A DNA stretch of 64,000 bases from Ophiobolus disseminans (taxonomy: Eukaryota; Ascomycota; Dothideomycetes; Pleosporales; Phaeosphaeriaceae). Positions 32,426 to 43,110 of this stretch are shown piece by piece; position 1 is the stretch's first letter, and each line of letters opens with the position of its first letter. The notes below the pieces were generated by a model. That model had not been told where the DNA came from. It was given only the letters and a program-made list of their open reading frames with translations, and ran no database searches. Both the position numbers and the translations under genes were made by a program. Where the stretch lies: positions 2,350,487 through 2,414,486 of the forward strand of contig MU006216.1 in NCBI GenBank assembly GCA_010093685.1, in the 5' to 3' direction.

Positions 32426-35358
32426 ATGCCCTCGCTCACAATGAGCAACGATGCGACGCCCATCTCGGACGACGAGGTGGTGGCCCTCGCCAAAGCCGCC
32501 TTCGACCACTCCCGCAGCGACATCAGCCAGCGCGCCCTCGCCGAGTCGGCACCACGTGAGTTGCAGCAGCAGCAGCCGGGCATCACCATCGACCTCGGCC
32601 ACAAGAACATCGCCCGCCTGCCGGATGAGGTCATCAATGTCATCCGCACAGAGATAGAGAGGTGCGCCCGCCGCTGCCCGCACTGTTGGGGGGCTGCAGC
32701 CACGCATGAGACATACTGACAGCCCCAGGCTCGCCCTCTCCCACAATCTCCTCGCGTCCCTGCCCATGCGGCTGATAGAATGCAAGCGCCTCCGCTATCT
32801 CAACGTGCGCTACAACGCCATGCGCGAGTTCCCTGAAGCCGTCCGTCCGCTAGCCCCTCGACACCGCGAATTGGGAGTGCTGACACCTCCAGATCCTCCA
32901 GATGACGTCGCTTGAGATTCTCGACGTTAGCAGGAACAGGATCATGTCCATACCGCCCAAGATCGCCAATCTAACGTCACTCAAGGTACTGGCAATTGCG
33001 AAGAACAGGATCGAGGAGCTGCCTGTGTGTCTGGGAGACATCAACAGTTTACAGGTCCTTAAGCTCGATGGAAACCCGCTAGTATTCCCGCCCTTGGAGA
33101 TATGTACCATCAAGGACGGGGCCCCCTCGCCGGCGAACGAGAACGAGCGGGACTCGGTCATTGCTACCCAGGTCAAGCGCTTCATGCGCCAGCAGGCCTC
33201 GAAAGAGCGGCAGCGCCTGCAATTAGAAAGGTTGCAGGTCGAGTCTTCGGGTGACGAGAGCTGGACCGAGAGCAATCCGGAGACGCCGCGGCCGTCAAAG
33301 CGAGCAAACGGTGTCCGGTTTCCCGTGCGTCCAAGCATAGGCAACATCGAAGGCTTTGCAAACGGGAAGACGGACTCACCCGGACTCCCTCCTCCACCGA
33401 TCCCTACCAGGTCACATTTTCGCGTGCAGTCACAGACCAGCAACGGAGGAGGGACCAAGAGACCCCCTATCTCTCCCCTGGCCTTGACAAATGGGTCCAA
33501 CGAGCGCAATCGAAGTCAGAGCGAGGGTGCGGGGCCTTCGACCCAACGCCAGAAGCGCATGGGCATCTATACCAACAAAGCGTCCGAGCTTGGGTCCGTC
33601 GATGAACTTCGGCGAACGAGTCACTTCCGCGGATTTAGCCAGGGCATTGTGGTTCCGGCCAATGCGCTCGCCAACGGCATGTCAGGGCCTGCAACCGCTA
33701 TAGGCTACGGCGACACGGGCACGGTCAGATCACTTGCGAACCGCCCTTTATCCGACGTCCGTGAACACAGGCGTGGCTCTCGCGCGCCCGATATTGTAGT
33801 GGAAGCTGCCAAAAACTTTATCTATGCCATTTCTGTGCTTCATGACTGTGTTTCGCACATGGTCCGATCAATCAGATTGACGGCGAGGAGTAAGGAGAGC
33901 CTACGCCGGAAGGAGGACTTTCTTCGCCGCTATCAGAAGACTTCACTCGACCTCCGAGCCCTGAACGACGTCCTCCGCAAGTTCGACTCGTTGGTTGAAG
34001 AGGACGAAGAAGATGCGGAGAGACTATCAAGAAGTGTATACATGTACGCCCTTCGCTGTCTAGAGTCTTTCATGTCAATCAGCTTGTCAGTCGCCGAAAA
34101 TCGGACGGAGATTGCCCAGAATGCGAACCCACGTATATTAAGGACTTTCCTGCTCCTTCAGCAGGGTACTTTAATTGAGCTCAGGAACGGATGTTCGGTA
34201 CTTGGAGCACACTTCAAAGAAGCACAAATAAAGAGCCGTAGGCCCAGCGGTGCCGACACGTCCACCGTGCGCGCACGACAGTTCAAAGTTCGCCGATTTC
34301 CAGGCTCGCCACCTCAACGAAACGGGAATTATCAAATGCCTCCGCCAGTCGTTCTGCACAGTAACGACAACAGTCGAACAAATACTTTGACCAGCGTCGT
34401 CAGCGCCGCCACTCCTCGTTCTGGTGAATCCATGTTCACTATGGCGACAACCATGTCGCGATCAAACACTCTGACAAGCAATTTTGACGAAGGTGACGAA
34501 GACTCGCAGTTCAGCAGGGTATACCACAAACTGAGAAACGCATGTGATAGTTGCAACACGTCTATTCCACAGATCACGCAACTCCTCAAGGACCAACTTG
34601 ACAACCTGAGACGAGAATTGGACGTGGATCATCCCAGGATTCGAGCGCTAGTGGACCTCATTGAGAAGAGCAATGAAGTCCAGCAAATAATGGTCCCCTT
34701 CTCCGGTCGCCTTGGACTGATGCAGCTACAAGACAGCTACACCCGGGGACAACCAGAGTTCTGGCAGAACTGCATGGGTTTCATCAAGGTTTGTTTATCT
34801 GTTTCGTTTGTTTCGACAAACACGTCATGACTGACCATGTTTCAGGCTTGGGGTGCGCTAGCAGCCGCATACACTCAACAAGGAAAAGACCACAAGCTAC
34901 TGAGCTTCGAAGTGAAACAGCTTATGAAGCCTTTGCACAGGACGGTTAAGGAAGCTAGCCTTGCCATCCATGACTCTCCCTGGAGTCATCTGACGGCGAA
35001 CATTTCCGGAACAATGGGCCCGCCAAGCTTATCATCAATCACTTCTCGCACCTCAGCTCCCAGATTCTTGGGTCGAACTACAATGGTCTCAGGCGGTGGA
35101 CCCTCGTTCCCTGGCCCTATCAATACATCATTATCAGCGAACATGTCTGCTTTCCCGTCGGCCACAATGAGTCTGGGATCCCAAGGCTCTAGTGGACTTC
35201 CTACGCCTGTACCTGCGACGCCATTGAGTGCTGCGCTGGGTGCTGCAGCTCAAGCTACAGTGCCAAGCACACCAGGACTTCGATCACAATCTTCGAGCAC
35301 TATCCGCTTATTTGAACGAGCGGATCGACTGATCTCACAACCGAACCGATATATCTAG
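32426..35358 (+). CDS. sog2: SOG2-type leucine-rich repeat protein (RAM signalling network)
   Basis: Four exons (32426-32661, 32729-32840, 32893-34788, 34846-35358) give 918 residues. In the RAM network SOG2 works with the NDR kinase Cbk1 and Mob2 in polarity and cell separation. Residues ~45-170 carry leucine-rich repeats: I-T-I-D-L-G-H-K-N-I-A-R-L-P, L-A-L-S-H-N-L-L-A-S-L-P, L-E-I-L-D-V-S-R-N-R-I and L-K-V-L-A-I-A-K-N-R-I-E-E-L-P. After a disordered linker the SOG2 domain starts near A-P-D-I-V-V-E-A-A-K-N-F-I-Y-A-I-S-V-L-H-D-C and continues to the C-terminal W-G-A-L-A-A-A-Y region. Introns are 52-67 bp; the second uses a GTCCGT donor. A second Met at 32441 (M-S-N-D-A) is a possible start. 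Confidence 0.9.
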
Positions 35359-35943
35359 TCTGCCCCCTAGCTAAAGCGTCTGGCTGATGGCTGCCGCTTC
35401 TCCTTATCATTTTGCAATGTCTGTATTTACCGTACTCTCCTTATTTCAATTTAGCGACGGCGTTGTCCGGGTTTCACTCCTTTGTCTGTCATACTTTGCA
35501 TTATAGTTGGTGTTAGGATCATTGGGGCTGTGTCAGCATCTAGCATGATTGGAGTTACCCATCAAACTTGGCTCGTAAATATTGTGCGACTTTTCAAGCA
35601 GACGCTGGACGTCCACGAAAAAGTATGTGGTCTTTAGCGTAATGTTTAAGACTCAAAGGAGAGCAAACGAATGAGAAAATGTAGTCAATGAATTGGAAGA
35701 TATCCAGCACGGCACATTAGGTACCCTGGCCACGATACAATTACATCCCAAGCTTCCGATCATACTTGTATGATGCTGACTTCCGCGTCGTGTGGGATTG
35801 GACAGTGGAGGGGTGTGGAGAAACCCTGCAGATGCTCGGCTCGGCAACTGTTCGCGTGTGGCCGATCTCGCTTCCCGAACTTTTTGTGCAGCAACGCCTC
35901 TGACTTTCTTGCACCGCGTCAAATCCGCAGACAAGTTCGCAAG
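35359..35943. other. intergenic region
   Basis: 585 bp holding the SOG2 3' UTR and the aconitase promoter. No ORF with resemblance to a protein. Confidence 0.5.
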
Positions 35944-38803
35944 ATGCGGTCACAAGTGTTAAGAGCCGGCCAGGCCGCCAATTGCAGGGTGAGTAATCCA
36001 AGTATGCCATTGCTAGCTTGTTGGTGTCGGAAAGGTTCCGAGTTCAGCTGCACTTGGGACTCACAATACACAGTGCCAGAAAGAAGTTTGAACATAATCT
36101 GACTCCCACAGCCACGCCTCCTCTCCGCTCGTCTCCCCTCGACACCACTATCTCAAAGATGTCTCGCCACCGCGGCCGAGCTGCACTCCGCCCACAACGT
36201 CGACCTCGCGTCCCGCACCCCGCCGTACCCCAAGCTGCTCGCCCGCCTCAAGGAAGTTCGGAGGGTACTAGGGTCTTCGCGACAGTTGACGTTGGCCGAG
36301 AAGATCCTATACGCGCATCTTGAGAGCCCGGAAGAGTCGCTGCTGAGTAATACGAATAATGGAAGAGATATTCGGGGCCAGGCGAACTTGAAATTGAAGC
36401 CTGATCGCGTGGCTATGCAGGATGCGAGTGCGCAGATGGCGTTATTGCAGTTTATGAGCTGTGGGCTGGGGAGTACGGCGGTGCCGGCGAGCATTCATTG
36501 TGATCATATGATTGTTGTATGTTGTTTTCGCATGAGGGAACTGCATGTACAGACTGCTAACAGAGCATGTGCAGGGCGAGAAAGGCGCAGACACGGACCT
36601 TCCACAATCCATAAAAGGCAATAAGGAGGTTTTTGACTTCCTCGAATCCGCGGCAAAGAAATACGGCATCGAGTTCTGGCCACCGGGCGCGGGTATTATC
36701 CATCAGTCTGTTCTGGAAAACTACTCGGCTCCTGGACTGATGATGCTTGGGACGGATAGTCACTCGCCGAACGCTGGTGGTCTTGGAGCTATCGTCATTG
36801 GTGTGGGCGGCGCAGACGCAGTCGACGCGCTTGTCGATGCGCCGTGGGAGCTGAAGGCGCCAAAGATCTTGGGTGTAAAGCTCACTGGGAAGCTGAGTGG
36901 CTGGACGTCACCAAAGGATGTGATCTTGCACCTGGCCGGCCAGCTCACCGTTCGGGTAGGAAATGTCAAATGGCGCTACAAGGTATACTAGGCTAACGTA
37001 TTGCAGGGTGGCACCGGGTATATCATCGAGTATTTTGGGCCTGGTGTCAATACATTAAGTTGCACTGGTATGGCGACCATGTGCAACATGGGAGCTGAGG
37101 TTGGCGCTACAACATCGCTCTTCCCGTTCTCTCCCGCGCACATTCCATACCTCCAAGCGACACACCGTGGACCCATCGCTCAACAAGCTTCAGATATCGC
37201 CAACCTGCCCATGGAACAGAATCTATTACGGCCCGACCCAGAAGCCGCCTACGATAAGGTGATCGAGATCAACCTCTCTGAGCTCGAACCTCACATCAAC
37301 GGACCATTCACCCCTGATCTCTCCACACCACTTTCCAAGTTCAAGTCATTAGTCGAAGAAATGGACTGGCCGAGAACATTTGGTGCTGGTCTCATCGGTA
37401 GCTGCACGAACAGCTCATATCAGGATATGACCAGATCTGAAGAGATCGTCAAGCAGGCATCAGCAGCTGGGCTTAAGCCCAAGGCGGATTTCTTCATCAC
37501 ACCAGGTAGCGAACAGATTCGCGCGACCCTCGATCGAGACGACACTCTCTCTACGTTTACGAAAGCTGGCGGTACCGTTTTGGCCAACGCCTGTGGGTAA
37601 GTACTAAACTTGATAGTTCCTTCTGAATAAATCGAAATGCTGACAATACCTAGCCCATGTATAGGTACTGTACATATTTCCCTTTCCCCTTTATGAGATT
37701 TCTTACCTTGCCTGCACTTACCGCTTTTAACACTAGCTGTGGATGTCACTAACATCAGAGTAGGGCAATGGACACGCACAGATGGTGTCAAGAAGGGCGA
37801 AGCGAACGCGATTCTTACATCCTACAATCGTAACTTTCCCGGCCGAAATGACGGCAACCGCGCAACCATGAACTTCCTCGCTTCCCCAGAACTCATCACC
37901 GCAATGTCGTACTCTGGTGCTACAACCTTCAACCCCATGACTGACAGCATCGATACGCCATCCGGTACACCCTTCAAGTTCTCGCCACCAAAAGGATCAG
38001 ACCTTCCCTCCGCCGGTTTCGCCACAGGCAACCCAGACTTCCTACCCACACCCGGTGTTCCCGATCCCAGCGTCAGCGTCATCGTTGATCCACAGTCCAC
38101 TCGTCTCGCCCTCCTCGACCCATTTCCCGCTTTTCCCTCCACCGAACTCGAAGGCCTACGAGTCCTTTACAAAGTAAAAGGCCAATGCACAACCGACACC
38201 ATCTCCGCGGCCGGCCCATGGCTCAAGTACAAAGGCCATCTCCCCAACATCTCTGAAAACACACTCATCGGCGCTGTAAACGCCGCAACAGACGAAGTCA
38301 ACGTTGCATACGACGTCGATGGCTCCACATCCAGCATCCCAGAACTCGCAAAGAGGTGGCGAGACCAGGGCATCGAATGGCTTGTCGTCGCCGAACACAA
38401 CTACGGCGAAGGCTCTGCTCGCGAACACGCCGCTCTCCAACCCCGATACCTCGGCGGCCGCGTCATCATCTCCAAATCATTTGCACGTATCCACGAAACG
38501 AACCTCAAGAAGCAAGGCATCGTGCCCTTGACTTTCGCCGACGAAGCAGACTACGACCTTTTTGACGCTTGCGATGAGGTTCATACGCGCGGCTTGTTGG
38601 ATGTGCTGCGCAGCGGCGGCAAGGGATCTGTCGAGCTGGTGGTTAAGAAGAAAGATGGAAGTGAGAAGGTGGTGCAGACTAGGCATACGCTTAGTCACGA
38701 TCAGTGTGGGTTCGTGCTTGCGGGGAGTGCGTTGAATCTTTTGGCGTTGAAGGGGAGGAAGGCGAAGGAGGAGGTTGTTAGGGGGAGTGAGTTGAGTGAT
38801 TAG
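35944..38803 (+). CDS. aconitate hydratase, mitochondrial (Aco2-type)
   Basis: Six exons (35944-35988, 36112-36516, 36575-36955, 37007-37596, 37654-37664, 37764-38803) give 823 residues. The enzyme isomerises citrate and isocitrate; Aco2-type paralogs have been linked to homoaconitate formation in lysine synthesis. The Arg-rich presequence is built only by splicing exon 1 (M-R-S-Q-V-L-R-A-G-Q) to exon 2. Motifs: G-T-D-S-H-S-P-N-A-G-G-L-G, I-G-S-C-T-N-S-S (cluster Cys 1), A-C-G-P-C-I-G (Cys 2 and 3), R-N-F-P-G-R-N-D-G-N and Y-G-E-G-S-A-R-E-H-A-A. Exon 5 is an 11-nt micro-exon that supplies P-C-I of the cluster motif. The aconitase call is firm. Placement in the Aco2 branch rests on divergence from canonical Aco1 around I-V-G-E-K-G-A-D-T-D. 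Confidence 0.9.
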
Positions 38804-39143
38804 ATTTGAGATGATATGGTGGTTTGTATTTTCGGGGATGAGAAATTGGCGTCTTAGGAGTATGTGTATGTCGGGGAAGGCGGCTATTTCGCTTGAGATA
38901 TCTGATCGTCTACAAGGCTATCATGATTTGATTAACAAACCTCGTCTCCGAGACTGCTACGAGAATTGTGAAGATGTGTGAGCTTCACTGTCGGATTTGG
39001 ATCGATTGCGGTTCTTGGCACAGACGTTTGGATTGTTCGTTCATGTCGTTGGAGACTGACCCTAAAGATCGAGACCCCTAAGGGTTGGGCGCCGCATCTA
39101 AGTTGATACCATCCGTTGTTCCTAATCGTTGCTAATCACCTGC
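38804..39143. other. convergent intergenic region
   Basis: 340 bp between the aconitase and STAND gene 3' ends. Nothing else recognised. Confidence 0.5.
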
Positions 39144-42100
39144 TCACTCTTTCTCTGCCGGCGAGAGATCAATGTTAACAGGCCGAGGATAATTGTACCC
39201 TCCATAGTTTCGCAGCCTTTGTCCCCTGCGCATAGCATCCATCTGCTCGTCAGTAAAACGCCCGTCATCAGATTTCCTCCTAGGAAGCGAACTTGGTGGT
39301 CGCGGTGGCGGTGATGACGGTAATGGCGGTGATGGCGGTCGCGGTGATGGCGTCTTTCTGGGTCGTCCAAACGGCGGGTAGAATTGCGGGTCGAAATGCT
39401 TGTTTGCGGCCAGTGGATCAGCATACATGTCAGACGGGTAGGGCTGGGTATCTAAGTCAGGAGTTGCCGTGGTTGGATCAAAATCAAGATGTTCAGATAA
39501 TGAGAAGTCTTGCGGCAGGCTATAACCTCCAGGTGTAGGTATAGGCAATGGCAAAAGCGAGTCTTGTGGAGTTTTTGATGGTGATGGTACATCAGGTGGT
39601 GTGGAAGCTTTGCCTCTATCCTGATGGGTCTTCGGCTGTGGTATGTTAGGTGATATGAGATGTAGGGTACTAGTATTGCTAACCGGAAAATTGACATCGA
39701 AGTCTCTTGAAATTTCGGTCTTCGGTTGCCGGACTTGTGATGGAATGGGTACCGTTGTCTCTGCAGAGTGATGCGTTCGACTATGTGTATTGAGCGTTGC
39801 TCTTTTCGCAAATCCGATGCGATTAAATTGACAAGTCGAGATGTTGCAGTATACACGCTGGAAGTGCACGGCCTCATGCTGCGTCCGGAGCTGTTTAGAG
39901 GTGAAACCCATTGAGGATCTATGACAGTTAGGGTATCGACACCGAAAGGCTGTGGATGCGTAGGACTCCTGGAACGCCCGAAGTGCAGCATTGGGTATGT
40001 CCAAGACCTCCTGTCGCACAAGGAGGTCGCCAATGGCATTCTCAAAGCGGGACGCTAATATGCTAAATAGCGTTTGATCATGTTGAATTGCAAAAGCTTC
40101 GGCATCTGTAAAACATATCAATAAGCTCGAATCATATCTTGAAATACTCCGCGATATACACGTACCTTTACCACTCTCGCAGTCACGTCGTGCAATTATT
40201 CGCCGAACGTGTAGTACACCTGTCATTGTTTGGAACACTGGCATATGAGCGAACGGTTCCAGTTGAGTACAAAACTCATTATTCCGCGGTTCGGCGGTCG
40301 CACGAATATTCCCTAGATGTTTCAGCTTTTTTGCCAGATTCTCATGGGTGTTGTGCAAGCGAGTAAGATGGCGCGCAAGTGGATTTACAACGCCGAGAAA
40401 TCCTTCTTGTGTAGCGTAAAGGGAGCAATGCTCAATCCAGAAATCGAGAGCGTATGGCAAGAGTCGGTAGCCTCCACGCACGATCCGCACGAGATCAGCT
40501 AGACTGTCATCCGCACCCAGAAGTTCCAACCCACGTATCAGATTGATAACACAAACGGATGCTAGATCCAACTGGGCCTGTACTTCTGGGACGATTTGGG
40601 GCATTGTTGACTTCAGGAAAAACCTGCTCATATATTAGAAAGACTTCCCGCTGGGTAGATACGCACAAACTCTTTTACTGAGAAGTGAACAAATACCATG
40701 GTAGTATCCGATCGCTCCTCTATGAATGGTTTGCAGTGATCCAGGATCGATGGAATAGGAACACTCTGCGCATCGGATCCCGTGCCATAGCGAGGTACCG
40801 ATAGTGCATGCAGCAACTCATACTTGTGTAAAGGTCTTTGAGCGAAACAGATCCAACTGATGATTCGCGAGACTCCTCCGTGACTGTGTGCACCATTGAC
40901 ACTATAAAGGCGGGCCAGGATCCGTCCATATAAGGTTTCTAAATCTGAGGGAAGATCATCCACGATAGCGCGCAGTTCCTCTGGACTGTATACGGCATCG
41001 AGCAAATTAAGTACAAGTCGCACCCACAAAAACATGCCTATTCTAGGTTAAGCGCTTCAATATTGCCGTGAATGGGCAGAACTGACCATTCGATTTTTCT
41101 AAGAGAGCCTGTTTGATTTGGGCAACGATCAAAGACTCGGGGTCTAAATCCGTAAAATGATCCGGGAGGTCAGACAGCTTGTCGTCGACCAACTGGCCGA
41201 TGGAATGGGAGAGTGCCAGACCCTCGTCGCTCTCACTGAGAGATACTATCACCGCCGGTCGGCTCTTTCTGTGCAGGATTCGTGATATCTCTAGAGTGGT
41301 GCGACTAGCGATCATGACCTTGCAAATGTATGCAGATCGATCTGTGGATATAATTTGCGTTAGATCCTTGAGGAGGTCACTCTGATCGCGTGGCTCCCAC
41401 TCGTCAATCCCATCTACTATGAGCCGTACAGAGCCCAGACTACGCAGGAGCTCTGGTAAAAGTTGCAGCAATGCCTTCTTCGTTGGGACAGGATGAGACC
41501 TGAAGTAAACGTCATGGACATATGTAACAAGATCTTGATGCTTCTGTAAAATCTGGGAGATGAGGGACCGTAGGAGGCGGGAGGGCCCTTCTGTCGAGTT
41601 CCCCAAGTAACTACAAAAGTAGTAGAACACATTTATTGAGTTCGTTTCAGCGTGTCGCACCAAACTGGAGCATATTGTAGATTTGCCTGTATATTGGGTT
41701 AGTTTGTTATGTTCTGGGGCAGTTTCAGGTACTGACCCGCTCCCGGCTTTCCGCAAAGCCAAAGAAGCGCATTATTTCCACTGTCATCGAGCCATGACTG
41801 AGTCTGGTAATGCTGAATGAACCAGTCACAGCTGTTCGGTAAACAGTCGTGAATGAGTTGCTCGACTGCATCGGCAGGGATTGTACCACTCGTTTCAAGC
41901 CAAGAAAGAACTGTCCGGATCTTCGTCGCTTCCTAAGAAAGTGCACATATAAAGTCATTCAATGTCTCACATGTAACTCATGGGTCAACATTGCTTACCC
42001 ATTCGCGCTCCTGCTGCTCCCACTTCTCACTTTCTTCTTTGTACCGCCTCACGGCATCGGAGATATCGGCGGCAACAGCCTCTTTGTCTACCAATTCACT

Positions 42101-42813
42101 GTGATACGCCAGACTTCGCAGAATACTGTTGAATCGAACTTCGAAGCCGGCCCATAACGAACCAAACAAAATCTGCCAGGCTGCTTGTTGTCAGTCGTGC
42201 AGCAGGATGTTCAGCCTCTTAGCTTACATTTCCTTCGCACAAATTTGTACGCACGTCGATGGAACTCAACGATATCAGAATAAACCAAAGCCAGCACAAT
42301 TTGGAAATTGAAGTCATCGAGCAATGCACTTGCAAAGCGATCCAGTCGCGGCATCATGTCTGCGATCTTACCGTACGCCTCGATGAGCTTCTCGAAAGCA
42401 CCAATAGAGTCGGCTGTTATCTAACAATTTGATTTAGCGGAGCTAACATGATCTACGAGCAACATGCACTACTCTCGACCGCATGAAAAAGAGCCCTCGT
42501 TCAAAGTTGGATAGCTTACCATAAGCATCAACTTCACAGGCGCCCATACCCAGGAGAGGTATGGTGTACCATTGCATAACACTTCGACCACCTTTGAGTA
42601 ATGCTCGGCGTCTCGCAAGAATGGCTCCAGCCTAGCCATGTTACGTTGCGTGCGGCGAGCACGAAGCTGACGCTCGATAGATATTGCCTCATCTCTGACG
42701 TCTTTGAGTTTAGTGTTGTTGAAGACCCGCTGATCGTCAGGCGTAACGGTTGCCGCAAATCGCTCGAATGCACTGAGAAGTGTGAGGCGAGCCTGGGGTG
42801 ACGGTGACGTCAT
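39144..42813 (-). CDS. STAND/NACHT NLR-like protein with C-terminal C2H2 zinc fingers
   Basis: Eight exons (42813-42520, 42420-42228, 42180-41999, 41932-41737, 41686-41087, 41037-40667, 40610-40166, 40105-39144) give about 1080 residues. Residues ~40-230 match the fungal DUF7708 region (L-E-P-F-L-R-D-A-E-H-Y-S-K-V-V-E-V-L, C-N-G-T-P-Y-L-S-W-V-W-A-P-V-K). A NACHT-type NTPase follows: P-loop G-K-P-G-A-G-K-S-T (284-292), Walker B L-I-V-D-G-I-D-E near 380, and M-F-L-W-V-R-L-V-L plus F-V-H-F-S-V-K-E. Two C2H2 fingers (C-x4-C...H-x3-H) come next, then a Pro-rich tail. Such proteins are fungal NLR-type sensors; the ligand is unknown. Start: first in-frame ATG after an upstream stop. The junction of exons 6 and 7 is uncertain, because the nearest CAG acceptor breaks frame with the GTGCGT donor, so I used the next AAG (40611). 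The last intron is 60 nt and in frame. Confidence 0.82.
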
Positions 42814-43110
42814 CGGGGGCGGAGGTAGCTCTACTGGGGAAATTAGGCTACTAGGGTAAAAAGTCCATGCCAACAGCCGTCCAAACTGAGGAAGCTCATC
42901 AGCGTCTTTGAGGATGAAAAGGATGTTTGAAAGCGTCAGACGGACAAGGCTGGCAAAGCGCGTCTTCAGCCGTATGCCGCAGTGCAGCAGATGAGCTTAG
43001 CCCCAGTAGCTTAGCCAGCCCCAGCCCCAGCCCTAGCCCACGGGCAGTTGGCACTTTTCTCGAGCAGCAAACATGATGATGAGGCTCTAAGTCTTCTGCT
43101 CTTCAGAATC
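42814..43110. promoter_or_regulatory. 297-bp shared promoter of the STAND and SNF2 genes
   Basis: The two start codons point apart with only 297 bp between them. The middle has a run of GCCCCAGC/TAGCC-type repeats at about 42996-43038 (AGCCCCAG units). Any activator bound here could control both genes. Confidence 0.6.
42996..43038. repeat. short CCCAGC-type direct repeats
   Basis: Five or six imperfect AGCCCC/CAGCC units in about 43 bp in the middle of the divergent promoter. Could be a cluster of protein-binding sites or a simple repeat. Confidence 0.6.

Noticed and set aside
42814..42990. Upstream extension of the STAND protein in the same frame
   Set aside because: The frame is open for about 60 codons but contains no ATG before an in-frame stop.
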